Source of the DNA: Halichondria panicea
Taxonomy: Eukaryota > Porifera > Demospongiae > Suberitida > Halichondriidae
Length of the DNA: 64,000 bases
Direction of reading: 5' to 3'
Assembly (NCBI RefSeq): GCF_963675165.1
Contig: NC_087378.1
Coordinates: 6,505,205 to 6,569,204 of the forward strand
A model generated the notes under the pieces. It searched no databases. It had not been told where the DNA came from and saw only the letters and a list, made by a program, of their open reading frames with translations. Both the position numbers and the translations under genes were made by a program. Shown one piece after another: positions 1-13,278 of the stretch (position 1 is its first letter; the number at the start of each line of letters is the position of its first letter).

Positions 1-175
1 CATCACAAGAAGAGTAGGGCAGTGTTGATCAAACGTGGGAAGCCACTGGTGGGGCTGACCAGTAAGAGGTGTCGGGAAGATGTGAGTATTCTCAACGCTT
101 GTCTCCCTGGACTCAGCAAAGGGAAGGTCATGGACATACGCTCCCAGTCCATCGCACAGCATCACATGAGTAAAG
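1..175 (+). pseudogene. MTMR9: MTMR9 exon 4 fragment, duplication copy A
   Basis: This is the 3' part of the exon encoding the start of the myotubularin phosphatase-like domain (reading HHKKSRAVLIKRGKPLVG and ending MDIRSQSIAQ-HHMSK). The frame is open from base 1 and ends in phase 1 before a GT donor at 176, exactly as in the intact copy (19552-19771). Downstream the expected next exon is absent: a foldback repeat and a retroelement tail follow, as in the second copy. I infer this is the truncated end of a third tandem copy whose 5' part lies left of the window. Expression is unlikely but cannot be excluded. Confidence 0.75.
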
Positions 176-185
176 GTACAGGGTT

Positions 186-310
186 GGCGGAATCTTTGCA
201 ACCTCAACGATAGGGTTGAGGGTTGAGCGTTTCTTAGTATGTATGGTGCAAAGCATTCCATGTAAGGAACACTCGACCCTCGACCCTATTGTTGCTGTTG
301 TAAAGATTCT
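186..310. repeat. Short foldback element after MTMR9 exon 4
   Basis: The stretch has two arms built on AACCTCAACGATAGGGTTGA and its near complement (GAACACTCGACCCTCGACCC), so it can fold into a hairpin. The same element sits at the same place in the other two copies (about 11315-11432 and 19786-19907), so it predates the segmental duplication. Confidence 0.6.
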
Positions 311-317
311 GCCAAAC

Positions 318-507
318 CCTGTATAGCTTGTGTGTAAATGCCTATTTTAATGCCATGGGAAGAGCTGCAACAACTTTCTACAAGAGACTGTCATCCATTA
401 TGGCAATTAGGGGTGCCAGGTCATCAAGAAACAGACCAGCTATGGATGTACTTCTTGAGCCAATCGAAGAGGTCCAGGTTCTCGAGGGACACCTAGGACG
501 AAACTAA
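318..507 (+). mobile_element. Retroelement 3' coding tail, copy A
   Basis: Translation gives GRAATTFYKRLSS followed by AIRGARSSRNRPAMD, the same tail found more fully at 11441-11704 and more distantly at about 58990-59290. Such tails (ATTFYxRL, RCRLSFxLLR, IRGxRS) are, from memory, common at the C-terminus of reverse-transcriptase elements in sponges and cnidarians. Relative to the other copy it has lost roughly 100 bp in the middle. It lies directly at the point where MTMR9 homology with the intact copy stops. The rest of 508-920 shows nothing recognisable. Confidence 0.5.
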
Positions 508-924
508 CTGTTTTCTATTATCAACCATTTTACTCTCACTTGTTTTGTAGCACAACTTATAATTATTATACAGAACCAACTTTACATAAACTATATTGTC
601 GGACCCTTCATATGCACATAAGCTTGTTTACCAACCCTATTTCGTGAGTGTCTTATGAAGTCAACTAAGGATGATTTTAGTTTAGTAGGTAATGCCATAC
701 AGTATAGTGAATGGCAACACATTTTGACAAACCAGCTCTGCACATGCACACGAATACTGTCCCCCCAACAAGGTTTAATCTCATGGCGCAGCTGTACTTA
801 ACCACCTGGCTATAGTGATCTTCACTCATCCATTCTTTATTTTGGGTAACACTGCATGATGGGCAGTCATTTATGTCATACTTTATACTTTCACAGATTG
901 AGGCTTTTCCGTCCATTGTCCGTT

Positions 925-1490
925 GTCCTGACACTTTCTCCATTCCACATATAATGCACCTTTCAGACTAAACCCATCATTGCAGGAATAGTCGGCTCTG
1001 TTTCCAGGGTGCCTTCCTCCTACACGCACTTTGCCATTAGCTGAGGAAACAGTGCTGGGCACTTGGCTCCTAAAGTTTAGATAAATTATGGGGGCAAACA
1101 CATTGAAGCAGTACACTCACTTTCACAGGTTGAGGCTCCACTGTCCGTTGTTCTGACACTTTCTCCATCCCACAGCCTTCAGACTAAACCCATCATTGCG
1201 CGAATAGTCTCCTCTGCTTCCAGGGTCACGAACTTTGCCATTAGCTGGGGAAATCAGTGCTGGGTACTGGACTCCTACAGTTCAGTGATGAGTACATATA
1301 CGTTATTACGACAAACACATTAAACAGTATACACTTACTTTCACAGGTTGGGGCTTCTCCCGTCCAATGTCCATTATCCTCGCACTTTCTTCAACACACC
1401 TTTCAGACTGAACCCATCATTGCAGGAGTAGTCTGCTCTGTCTAGATCTCCGGGCTTCAAACTCGCACTCTGCCATCTTGAGGCGCACTG
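925..1490 (-). pseudogene. Degenerate CCP/sushi exons beyond the CCP gene
   Basis: Read on the minus strand, three decayed CCP modules can be seen (about 925-1075, 1130-1265 and 1345-1490), each with fragments such as ANGKVRVGG, YSCNDGFSL and KCQDNGQW. Frames are broken and several invariant cysteines are missing. They lie downstream of the stop codon of the CCP gene at 2122-6499, so they are either relics of a formerly longer array or of another CCP gene. Related relics lie at 12830-13225. The stretch 1490-2121 shows no other coding signal. Confidence 0.55.
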
Positions 1491-2121
1491 AAAGATTAAG
1501 GACAATTTCTTACAACAGCTGTGATATAGCTATGTAGATTTTAAATTAATGTTACGTTAACAGTACTTTAGCTGGAACGAGTTTGCAAACGAATTAGCTG
1601 TAGCCCGAGAGCTCAAATCCCTCGGAAGACCACTTTCCATCTGATTGGGTAGTGAGAGTTTACAGGGTGGAATTAACCAGCAATAGGAGCTCTGCAAATT
1701 TATATTGTTGGCATAATTAATTTACCATATAAGGCAAATACAGTTCCACGTAGTTACAGCAGTTCAACTCTTACCTACTCTTGTTTATGTGTATGCTATT
1801 AGACATGAGACATGCATGCATGCATAATTATTTGTGCTTTATGGCAAACTAGAGATTGGTCATCTTCAATAGACCATGCAATATAGCTTTCTTGCATTAA
1901 CCATTATTAATGATATATCTGCTGTAAAATTTGTGCACATACAGTTAAGCAATGACACAATAACAGCATGCCTCAATTTTACGTACAATCAGATTCATGA
2001 ACATTTAATGCAGTTTTTCATACAGCAAAAGATTGTTTACCATGCAGCTATAATTATAATATACTATGTTCTTAAAGTTCATTTTTATAGTTCTTATATG
2101 TGGTTCAGTAGATCGCAGGTC

Positions 2122-5100
2122 CTAATAATGCCTCCTCGTACATGATGGAGTACGTCCAGACCAGTAACCGTTACCCTGGCAAAATCGGACTGCATAACCA
2201 CTCAGCTGGTAGCCATTAAAACAGCCGTAGAATGCTTTGGAACCAGGTGTAGTGGTCCAGAACTTGACAATTCCGTAGCTTGGCTTGGGTGGACGGCCAC
2301 AGTCCACACCTGCATGTACAAATTGTAGTACAGATTATTTGTATACACTGCATGAGGGTTCATATAGGCAGGTCTGAACTGACAAAAATGCATGTAAATA
2401 TTGCTGTGCCTCCATCCCCATCAAAAGTGGCTAATTTTGCCTATCAAATGAGAATCAATAATTCTATGCATGGTAGAATGAGGTCAAATTAAAAATCGCC
2501 ACATAATCATACATGTACTTCAATTGCCTCATTTTTGTCGCTATATGGTATCTTATGAGAAATTTATCTAAATGCTTGTCACAAGTGGTGTAATCTGATT
2601 GTTTTACTGAGAGGTCCCTTATAAAATGCTTGTCACAAATGGTGCAATCTGATTTGGTTACTGAGAGGTCCCTTATTTCACTTAGAGACCTCAGCAGAGG
2701 TCTTCTACAGAGGTCCATTATATGTACTTGCCTAACTATGATACGTACGTTTACAAAGAGGTGCTTTTCCAGACCACTCTCCGTTGGCCTGGCACGTCCT
2801 CGTCGTTCCAAACAATGTGAATCCCTTGTTACAGGAATATTCGGCAGTGGAGGACGGAGTTAGACCAGTGACTGTCACCTGACCATACTCAGGGTCATCC
2901 AGCTTAGGACAGATGATAGCTGAATCAAAATGAGCAAACGGCATGTGATGTGAGGAAAACTTGCATTGGTATCTACATTTGATCCGATTGTAAAAGAAGT
3001 CATACCTTTGCAGATAGGTACCTCTCCAGCCCAGCTGCCGTCCTTCTGACAGAGTCTCTTGCTGGATCCCACCAACCTGAACCCATAGTTACAGGTGTAC
3101 TTTGCTATGGTTCCTGGCAGATTGTCTCCGTCATCCACAGATCCGTTCTCTGGATCCTTCAATGCAGGGCATTCGATCTCTGTACAATATGTTTCATAAC
3201 ACATGCAGTAAAGCAATTGTATAGTCTTACGTTCGCAGATAGGTGCATCCCCAGCCCAGCTGCCATAATTCTGACAGAGTCTCTTGCTGGATCCCACCAA
3301 CTTGAATCCATAGTAACAGGTGTACTTTGCTATGGTTCCTGGCAGATTGTCTCCATCATCCACATATCCGTTCTCTGGAGCCTTCAATGCAGGGCATTTG
3401 ATCTCTGTACGATATATTTTATAGCACATCCAGTTATCAAGCAATTGTAGTCTTACGTTCGCAGATAGGTGCCTCCCCAGCCCAACTGCCGTACTTCTGA
3501 CAGAGTCTCTTGTTGGATCCCACCAATCTGAATCCGTAGTAGTCACAGGTGTACTTTGCTATGGTTCCTGGCAGATTGTCTCCATCATCCACAGATCCGT
3601 TCTCTGGATCCTTCAATGCAGGGCATTCGATCTCTGTATGATATGTTTCACCAATTATTATCCTTTCCGTACAGCAATTGTAGTCTTACGTTCGCAGATA
3701 GGTGCTTCCCCAGCCCAGCTGCCATAATTCTGACAGAGTCTCTTGCTGGATCCCACCAACTTGAATCCATAGTCACAGGTGTACTTTGCTATGGTTCCTG
3801 GCAGATTGTCTCCATCATCCATATATCCGTTCTCTGGAGCCTTCAATGCAGGGCATTTGATCTCTGTACGATATATTTTATAACACATCCAGTTATTAAG
3901 CAATTGTAGTCTTACGTTCACAGATAGGTGCCTCCCCAGCCCAGCTGCCGTACTTCTGACAGAGTCTCTTGTTGGATCCCACCAATCTGAATCCGTAGTA
4001 GTCACAGGTGTACTTTGCTATGGTTCCTGGCAGATTGTCTCCATCATCCACAGATCCGTTCTCTGGATCCTTCAATACAGGGCATTCGATCTCTGTACGA
4101 TATGTTTCATAACACATGCAGTAAAGCAATTGTAGTCTTACGTTTGCAGATAGGTGCCTCCCCAGCCCAGCTGCCATAATTCTGACAGAGTCTCTTGCTG
4201 GATCCCACCAACTTGAATCCATAGTCACAGGTGTACTTTGCTATGGTTCCTGGCAGATTGTCTCCATCATCTACAGATCCGTTCTCTGGATCCTTCAATA
4301 CAGGGCATTCGATCTCTGTAGGATATGTTTCATAAAACTATTATCCTTCCGTAAAGCAATTGTAGTCTTACGTTCGCAGATAGGTGCCTCCCCAGCCCAG
4401 CTGCCATAATTCTGACAGATTCTCTTGCTGGAGCCCACCAACTTGAATCCATAGTCACAGGTGTACTTTGCTATGGTTCCTGGCAGATTGTCTCCATCAT
4501 CCACAGATCCGTTCTCTGGATCCTTCAATACAGGGCATTCGATCTCTGTACGATATGTTTCATATTCATAACACATGCAGTAAAGCAATTGTAGTCTTAC
4601 GTTTGCAGATAGGTGCCTCCCCAGCCCAGCTGCCATAATTCTGACAGAGTCTCTTGCTGGATCCCACCAACTTGAATCCATAGTCACAGGTGTACTTTAC
4701 TATGGTTCCTGGCAGATTGTCTCCATCATCCACATATCCGTTCTCTGGAGCCTTCAATGCAGGGCATTTGATCTCTGTACGATATATTTTATAACACATC
4801 CAGTTATTAAGCAATTGTAGTCTTACGTTCGCAGATAGGTGCCTCCCCAGCCCAGCTGCCGTACTTCTGACAGAGTCTCTTGTTGGATCCCACCAATCTG
4901 AATCCGTAGTAGTCACAGGTGTACTTTGCTATGGTTCCTGGCAGATTGTCTCCATAATCCACAGATCCGTTCTCTGGATCCTTCAATACAGGGCATTCGA
5001 TCTCTGTACGATATGTTTCATAACACATGCAGTAAAGCAATTGTAGTCTTACGTTTGCAGATAGGTGCCTCCCCAGCCCAGCTGCCATAATTCTGACAGA

Positions 5101-6499
5101 GTCTCTTGCTGGATCCCACCAACTTGAATCCATAGTCACAGGTGTACTTTGGTATGGTTCCTGGCAGATTGTCTCCATCATCTACAGATCCGTTCTCTGG
5201 ATCCTTCAATACAGGGCATTTGATCTCTGTAGGATATGTTTCATAAAACTATTATCCTTTCCGTAAAGCAATTGTAGTCTTACGTTTGCAGATAGGTGCC
5301 TCCCCAGCCCAGCTGCCATAATTCTGACAGATTCTCTTGCTGGATCCCACCAACTTGAATCCATAGTCACAGGTGTACTTTGCTATGGTTCCTGGCAGAT
5401 TGTGTCCATCATCCACAGATCCGTTCTCTGGATCCTTCAATACAGGGCATTCGATCTCTGTACGATATGTTTCATAACACATGCAGTAAAGCAATTGTAG
5501 TCTTACGTTTGCAGATAGGTGCCTCCCCAGCCCAGCTGGCATAATTCTGACAGAGTCTCTTGCTGGATCCCACCAACTTGAATCCATAGTCACATGTGTA
5601 CTTTGCTATGGTTCCTGGCAGATTGTCTCCATCATCCACAGATCCATTCTCTGGATCCTTCAATGCAGGGCATTCGATCTCTGTACGATAATTGTGTTTC
5701 ATAACACATCCAGTTATTAAGCAATTGTAGTCTTACGTTCGCAGATAGGTGCCTCCCCAGCCCAGCTGCCGTAATTCTGACAGAGTCTCTTGCTGGATCC
5801 CACCAACTTGAATCCATAGTCACAGGTGTACACTGCCTTGGTTCCGGCACGATTGTTACCATCATTCACAGTACCATATGCAGGGGGAGCCAGTTTAGGG
5901 CAGAAGAGTGCTGTACCAAAAACCAAAAAATATAATCTTTCACTGTTATTCACAATAGAAACAACCACTCACATTTACAAACAGGTGGAACATGGGACCA
6001 TTTCCCGTTGAGCTGGCATTTTGCTGTAGAGCTGCCTACGAGGGTGAAATGTCTGCCACAGGTATAGGTTGCCTTTGATCCAGGTGTATTTCCAGTCACG
6101 TCTACATCTCCATATTGGGGATCGATAAGGTCAGGACACGTGATACCTGCATAGAATGTATATAGCAGTTTGGGGTTATTAATGATTGCCCGTAAATTTA
6201 CTTAGTAACTCACGCTTGCCGCAAACTGGAGTGTCAAACTTCCACACTGCCTTTCTTAGGCTCCGGCTGTAGATACATTTGGTAAAACTGTATCCTTTCA
6301 GCAAAAAGCCATCTCTGCAAGAGAACCTAACAACAGTTCCAATTGAGTAGAAGTTTTTCTGAGGGTAGAAACTTCCGTAATCTGGAGTATCAGGGGGGCC
6401 ACAGGGAGAAAGGTAGGTAGCAGAGCTCAGATACACAAAGGACAGCACAACTGCAATCAACATCATAATGGACGCCATGTTTGCAAAAGTGATGGTCAA
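2122..6499 (-). CDS. Secreted protein of 17 CCP/sushi modules (first copy)
   Basis: Seventeen exons can be drawn, all joined in phase 1, giving 1029 aa: 6214-6499 (signal peptide plus CCP1), 5973-6146, 5737-5910, 5507-5680, 5284-5457, 5053-5226, 4827-5003, 4601-4774, 4372-4545, 4142-4315, 3916-4092, 3690-3863, 3457-3633, 3231-3404, 3006-3179, 2749-2919, 2122-2309 (stop TAG). Each internal exon is 171-177 bp and encodes one module with four cysteines and the late Trp (CPxL, YTCDYGF, LCQNYGSW, PIC). Introns inside the array are only about 45-60 bp. The start is ATG at 6499, or 6478 (MASIMMLIAVVLSF), giving a clear signal peptide. No membrane anchor or catalytic domain follows. CCP-only proteins bind ligands or regulate complement-like cascades in animals; a specific role here is unknown. 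The gene is head-to-head with an MTMR9 copy. Three exons carry an extra codon (DYYGF). Confidence 0.85.
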
Positions 6500-7224
6500 G
6501 TCAGTGTGTGTGTGTGTGTGAGAGTAGAAGACTTTTATAACTTGTACAGGACAATGCCTAGTATTGTCCGAGCTGAGCTAGTGGTGTTGTGTATACGGTC
6601 AAACTGAATGGGTTCTCACATATTGCAAACTGAGTGTCACCCTATAATTAACTCAGTGAAAGTGTGTTTAGTCTTGTGGGCATGTGCATGTGCGTGCGAG
6701 CAAGATAAAACATCATTTAAAACTTTGCACCCTTATATCAGGGAAGTAACCTGACCAGAAACAGAACTACCTCTTGTTGTGGCCTTAGATTGTGGTGTAG
6801 AACCTGTAGATCTATATTAGCATAAACATATAATTGTTGAGTATAGCTTAACCACAAACACAGTGCACTTACCACTGTCTATAAGCTTCATCAAAGGACA
6901 TGTTTAATAATTAAACACGTCATAACATATGCGCTTCGCAATTATTGCGATGCGCTCTTATTTACTTTTCAGTGGGGCAAAATTAATTAAGTGAGAATAG
7001 GTACTAGGTAGTAATAGCCCACTGCCAGACTTGGACTTCTTAAAAGTCTAGCGGGTAAAAAAAAAGTATATTTAACAGGGTTGGTGTATATATGCAACAA
7101 TTGCAAACTGGTCTCACCATAATTATACTTGCAAGGTGTGTTTAGACTTGTGGGGCATGTGCTTGCAAGCAAGATTAAACATCAAAATAAAAGCTTTGCC
7201 TTAGCATTGTGCATGCAATGCATA
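6500..7224. other. Divergent intergenic region, CCP gene and MTMR9 copy B
   Basis: This is the 5' side shared by the minus-strand CCP gene and the plus-strand MTMR9 copy. A short (TG)n run lies at about 6504-6521, 20 bp upstream of the CCP start. Similar sequence lies in the same place at 17133-18075, so any promoter elements would be duplicated too. No TATA box or other motif stands out. Confidence 0.5.
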
Positions 7225-7555
7225 CCGTATAGCGGTATATTTCGAGGGTATAAATGTTCGCAGTTTTCGCGGATTGAGCCTCTACCGCGAAAATTTATAC
7301 CCACGAAAATTTATATCTTTATTGAATAGTAGGCGTGTTCAGTATTATTGACCACACCTATCGACAATAAGAGGTGCCTCACCATTATATAGGCTAGGCC
7401 TGGATTCGAGGCTAACGGTGTGGAGGTACAGCTGCATGTTGATGTGCGCATGCGCCAAAAGGCTGGAACTCAGACCACGAAAATAAAATCCGCGAAATCC
7501 TTTGTAATGGTCTATCCGCGAAAATTTATACCCTCGAAATATACCCGCTATACGG
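7225..7555. mobile_element. Foldback MITE, CCGTATAGCG family, TA target site
   Basis: This 331-bp element begins CCGTATAGCGG and ends CCCGCTATACGG, flanked by TA on both sides. The sister copy at 18076-18086 has the uninterrupted site (GCAATGCATACTCAAAGG) with a single TA, which proves insertion after duplication. It has no coding capacity, so it is a non-autonomous DNA transposon. TA target duplication suggests Tc1/mariner mobilisation. Relatives lie at 43815-44039 and 46644-47430. Confidence 0.8.
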
Positions 7556-8208
7556 TACTCAAAGGGCGTGGTTAATTTCGATGCGCTCCAGTTGGAAAAC
7601 AGTCATGGATTTCATGGAAGTAGTAAGACGTTCTCGGGTGGAGGGTGTGAGTCTGCAGGCAGCCAGGGAAGGAGACATCATCGTGGGGGGAACTCTCGTG
7701 GTGACTGCCTATATACTCCACCAGGAGATAGCTGGGGAAGATGAGCTCATTGTAGGCCTTATCCTCCTTCACCGGCCTTTGAAGTGGGAAGTGCGGCCTG
7801 GGATCAAGGCTATGTAGGCCTATGCTAAACTAAAATATGCTGTCAAGCTACCTATACATATACTTAGCTAGCTACTTGTGTTTGTCAAGTGGGGTGATAG
7901 CATAGTTTTGGTCTATCTGTTGTGATACGTATACGTAATGCACATTTTTAATCCACCTCTTTCAGATTCTGCATGTGGCTATAGACCACGTTGAGCGTGT
8001 TAAGGCTCCTGCACTGACTGCTGTGGTGTGTTTGAAGGAATGGTTTGAAGGACTTCCGGAGGCTACAGTTTGAGTTCCAGATCCTAGAAGATTGTGTGGA
8101 CATGATGGATGCCCTGGAGGCTCTCTCTAAACCAGGTGAGTGGTGGTGGCATCTCTCCTCATTATAGCCTCTCTTACATGTACATTTATGCTGTTGAAGT
8201 ACTCAGAA

Positions 8209-9235
8209 TGAAAGCACCGCGGGTGCTGATGCCTCGGTGAAGGTGCCAAAGCTATACACACATTACGATGAACACCCCAGTATTTTAATTTTGCTACATG
8301 CAAACTCAAGGAGTGGGTACCAAGATTACATCAGCAGAGCCTTGCAGCTCTCTTCTCACTCTTGCAGCTACCAATAGCTAGCGTTCTAGTGCAGAGCTAA
8401 CTACTAAGTAGAGTAGCAACACTCGGTGAACAAGTTTTGCTACGTACTCTCTGAAAAGTGCAATGGCATTCAAAGTAGGCATAGCTCGAGAACGAAGCAA
8501 ACAATGCAATCCACGAATTAAAATCCAAGAAAACATGACTAGAAGCCTATAGAAAGAAGCATATAGAAACTTTTACTTGCACCGTAGATAGAGTAGAAGA
8601 GGGATTGGAAAGGGAAGTACCCTCGAAGTACCATCCGTGTATCTCCGCGGTTTTAATCGAGGCTAACTTTTTAACACGAGGGCTAAACATGAATAATTCA
8701 TGAGAATTGTTTAGTCCACGAGCAGTTCTGCTGCTAAACATCAACTTTCTCTAATACTTGAGGCCATTTGGGACACAGGACACTATTTAGTTACAAAGCC
8801 TTAGCTATATCAAAGGTACTATAGGAACACAAGCATGAAAAAGCGCTCTGTGTACCTCTAGCTACTTCACGACAATTGAGATTATATTTTCTTTGTTTCC
8901 AATTGATACCTACTATCAGGGGGCATGTGATTCAGTAATGGGGGTAGCTCTGAGATGTATGCTTTGGACACAATAAGTTTCCCGGGCTTTTGCGGGAGTT
9001 ATGAGGAGATACACGGATGGTCCCAGAGCCACTACGTAGACTTCATTGTAAAACATCACGTGAATCACTTCCGTTTCCAATCCCTCTTCTACTCTATCTA
9101 TGCTTGCACTTGATTGATCCTTGAGAAGCTGTAGCAGTCTACACAGACAGACACACACACAGAGACAGACACACAAAAACACACTACCGTATACCTCGCT
9201 TGCGCATGCGCACCGAGGCATAACTACTACATGTA
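8209..9235. mobile_element. AGCACCGCxGGTGCT-family element split by a nested MITE
   Basis: Sequence starting near AAAGCACCGCGGGTGCTGA belongs to the same dispersed family as 25460-26081 and 51590-52353 (shared blocks: GCAGCTACCAATAGCTAGCG, TTAAAATCCAAGAAAAC, TTGATCCTTGAG, ACCTCGCTTGCGCATGCGCA). It lies in intron 2 of the MTMR9 pseudogene. The intact MTMR9 copy retains only a short internally deleted version at about 18700-18790. It has no coding capacity. Confidence 0.6.
8584..9102. mobile_element. hAT-like MITE nested in the preceding element
   Basis: Inverted termini of about 30 bp (TAGATAGAGTAGAAGAGGGA on the left, its complement on the right) are flanked by CTTGCACC (8576-8583) and CTTGCACT (9103-9110), a 7-of-8 match consistent with an 8-bp target duplication. 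It is related to 11867-12558 and 21373-21826. Confidence 0.7.
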
Positions 9236-9519
9236 ATAAGGTTATACTGATAAGGCAACATTGATATGGCATCACTCTTATGGCATCACTCTTATAGCAC
9301 CGTTTTGTGTACATAGTCTTATAGAACGTACTTTATTTTTGGTGTTGCCTTATTACATGTATATACAATGTAGCTGCAGTTCTAAGAATTGTTCCATACA
9401 CTATGTTACTACAGCCAGTATATGTGACGTAAGATTGGAGGAATGCTTTTTGTGTACAGTCTATTGGAGTTGCGTTCTCTTCCTAATGAACTCTTGACTG
9501 TACTTATCCAATGCTATCA

Positions 9520-10486
<967 letters not shown>

Positions 10487-11314
10487 CGTATTCACCATCT
10501 CCATGCCTTTACCCACTTCCCCGTGTGACCCTCCCCCCAATGTTGTGGCCATTCTCAACAGCTGAAGCCTTATTAGCGGCATGGGGCTGTTCGCCAGAGC
10601 GTTACAGAATCAGCTACATCAATAGGGGCTTCAAAGTGTGTGCTTCCTACCCCCAGGATATCATTGTGCCTCTCTCAATAACTGATGATGAAATAAAAAA
10701 GGTGAGATCTAGGTGTGGTTGTTATATATTGTTAGAACTTCACAACTTGAATTAGGAAGGCCTCTGATTCATTCTGTAGGCTAAACTTTTAATTATTATT
10801 GCCAGGGACAACTTTTGGGAAATTTAGTACGTACTGATCACTACCTCCCCCCTCCAGAATGCTGGCTCCCTTAATAGGCAGTGCATATGACTAAGTGTGG
10901 TGTTTCTGTTTGTTGACTTCTGTTAGTCATAAACTTAAGTTGGGAAATCCCACTTTCGATGCCTTTTGTAGGCTAAGCTGTTGTTGTTAACCAGTATGTT
11001 CAAATTTCGTATAATGATCACTACCCCCCTCCAGAGTGCTACCTACCGTCACCAAGGGAGGTTCCCGATGGTGTGCTTCCATCATAAGAAGAGTGGGGCA
11101 GTGTTGATCAAATGTGGGCAGCCACTGGTGGGGCCGACCAGTAAGAGGTGTCGGGGAGATGTGAGTATTCTCAACACTTGTCTCCCTGGACTCAGCAAAG
11201 GGAAGGTCATGGACATACGCTCCCAGTCCATCGCACAGCAGCACATCGCACAGCAGCACATCGCACAGCAGCACATCGCACAGCAGCACATGAGTAAAAG
11301 TACAGGGTTTTTAG

Positions 11315-11432
11315 AATCTTTGCAACCTCAACGATAGGGTTGAGTGTTGAGCGTTCCTTACATGTGTGTATGGTGCAAAGCATTCCATATATAAGGAACA
11401 CTCAACCCTATTGTTGCTGTTGTAGATTCTGC
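11315..11432. repeat. Foldback element, copy in block B
   Basis: It is the counterpart of the element at 186-310, with the arms AGGGTTGAGTGTTGAGCG and AACACTCAACCCTATTG. It directly follows MTMR9 exon 4. Confidence 0.55.
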
Positions 11433-11440
11433 AAAACCCT

Positions 11441-11704
11441 GTGTGTGTAAATGCCTATTTTAATGCCATGGGAAGAGCCGCAACAACTTTCTACCAGAGA
11501 CTGTCATCGATGCTCAGTGAGAAGAGAGATGTACCCTACAATACAATGATAGAGTGGGTACGATGCCGGTTGAGCTTTGCCCTACTGAGGGCATCCAATA
11601 TGGAAATTAGGGATGCCAGATCAACAAGAAACAGACCAGCTAAGGATGTACTTCTGAGCCAATCAAGGTCCAGGTCCTCCGAGGGACACCTAGGACCTAA
11701 CTAA
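11441..11704 (+). mobile_element. Retroelement 3' coding tail, copy in block B
   Basis: An open frame of 87 codons reads MGRAATTFYQRLSSMLSEKR, then a block with WVRCRLSFALLRAS, then EIRDARSTRNRPAKD. This resembles the C-terminal tail of reverse-transcriptase proteins in early animals and matches 318-507 and about 58990-59290. No reverse transcriptase core is present. It marks the truncation breakpoint of the MTMR9 pseudogene. Confidence 0.55.
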
Positions 11705-11866
11705 CTGTTTTCTATTATAAACCTTTTTACTTTGAAATTCACTTGTTTTGTATCACAACTTATCATCATTATAATTATTATACATGCAGGACCAACTTTG
11801 CATAAACTATATTGTCAGACCCTTCATATGCGCATAAGCTTATCACCAACCAGGGTTAGCCTAACC

Positions 11867-12558
11867 AGAGATAGAGTAATAGAGGGATTGGCAACGGGAG
11901 TAACTCACGTGATCATTTCACATTGATTTCATATTGATTTCCTCTCAACCATCCTTGATGCGCATTATTTCCCGGCACAACGCCCGCGAAACGAAGTAAT
12001 ATTACTTTTAGTTAGTTATTAGTCTCATGAGACTTTAGAATTGCGTATAGTAAGGCTACACGTGTCCTGTGCTTTATTTAAAGTGAAATCCAAGCGTGGA
12101 AGAATTGACTGTGGTGCTCTAGAGCTTGAAAACTAGTTATTATTGGTCTGTGCCCCCTTTTAAGAAGCACTGCCGTAGCCAAATGATGTTTTGCCTACAG
12201 ATCCTGCTTATTTGTGTCTATGTTGATGAACTGGCCTGCATACATTTCCTTGGTTAAATCTGTTTTGTATGTTTTTTACCAAAAATGCTAAAATGGAGGC
12301 TGTAAAAGACGAGAAAGTGTTATATTAGTTTGTGCCCCTTTTAAGAAGCACTGCTGTAAGCCTATGATGTTTTACCTACATATCTTGTTTTGTTGTGTCT
12401 CTGTTGATCAACTAGGCTGCATAAATTCTTGATTTTGATTTTCTTAAGCATGTTTTTTACTTTTAGATAAATGGATGAAAAAAAGTCGATGACGTAGCGC
12501 ATCAAGGATAGTCACATTTTTTCGACCGTTGCCAATCCCTTTCCTTACTTTATCTCTG
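11867..12558. mobile_element. 692-bp hAT-like MITE with 8-bp target duplication
   Basis: It starts AGAGATAGAGTAATAGAGGG and ends with the near complement (CTTTATCTCTG). It is flanked by identical GCCTAACC at 11859-11866 and 12559-12566. The equivalent place in block A (about 630-645, TTTACCAACCCTATTTCGTG) lacks the element. The interior has no coding capacity. Eight-bp duplications are typical of the hAT superfamily; assignment is an inference. Confidence 0.8.
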
Positions 12559-12829
12559 GCCTAACCTAACCCTAACCCTATTTCGTGAGTGTCTTATGAA
12601 GTCAACTAGATTTCATTTTAGCAGGTAATGCCATATATTCCAATCAGTATAGTGAATGGCAACACATTTTGAGACAAACCAGCTCTGCACACGAATACTG
12701 TCCCCAACAAGGTTAAATCATATGGCGCAGCTGTACCCACCTGGACCTGGCCATATAGTGATCTTCACTCATCCATTCTTTATTTTGGGTAACACTGCAT
12801 GATGGGCAGTCATTTATGTCATGCATACT

Positions 12830-13225
12830 TTCACAGGTTGGGGCTTTTTCCATCCATTGTCCGTTGTCCTGACACTTTCTCCATCCCACATATATTGCAC
12901 CCTTCAGACTAAACCCATCATTGCAGGAAGAGTCTCATCTTTTTCCAGGGTGCCTTCCTCCTACAACACGTATACCTTGCCATTAGCTGGGGCAATCAGT
13001 GCTGGGCACTTGACTTCTAAAGTTTAGATGAATACATAAATTTATATGGGGGCAAACACATTGAAGCAGTACACTCACTTTCACAGGTTGGGGCTTTTCC
13101 CGTCCAATGTCCTCACACTTTCTTCAACACACCTTTCAGACTGAACCCATCATTGCAGGAGTAGTCTGCTCTGTCTCCGGGCTTGGTCCCTGAAACTTGC
13201 ACTTTGCCATCTTGAGGTGCACTGA
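12830..13225 (-). pseudogene. Degenerate CCP exons beyond the second CCP gene
   Basis: Two decayed CCP modules (about 12830-13015 and 13080-13225) correspond to the relics at 925-1490. Reading frames are broken. The preceding stretch 12567-12829 matches 640-920 and shows nothing else. Confidence 0.5.
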
Positions 13226-13278
13226 GAGATTAAGGACAATTTCTTACAACAGCTGTAAAGAATGAAATGATATAGCTA

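Noticed and set aside
2875-5865. Overlapping minus-strand frames starting MTMDSSWWDPARDSV or MTTTDSDWW
   Set aside because: They start in the wrong frame of one CCP exon, read through an unspliced short intron and enter the correct frame of the next module. They are retained-intron artefacts of the array.
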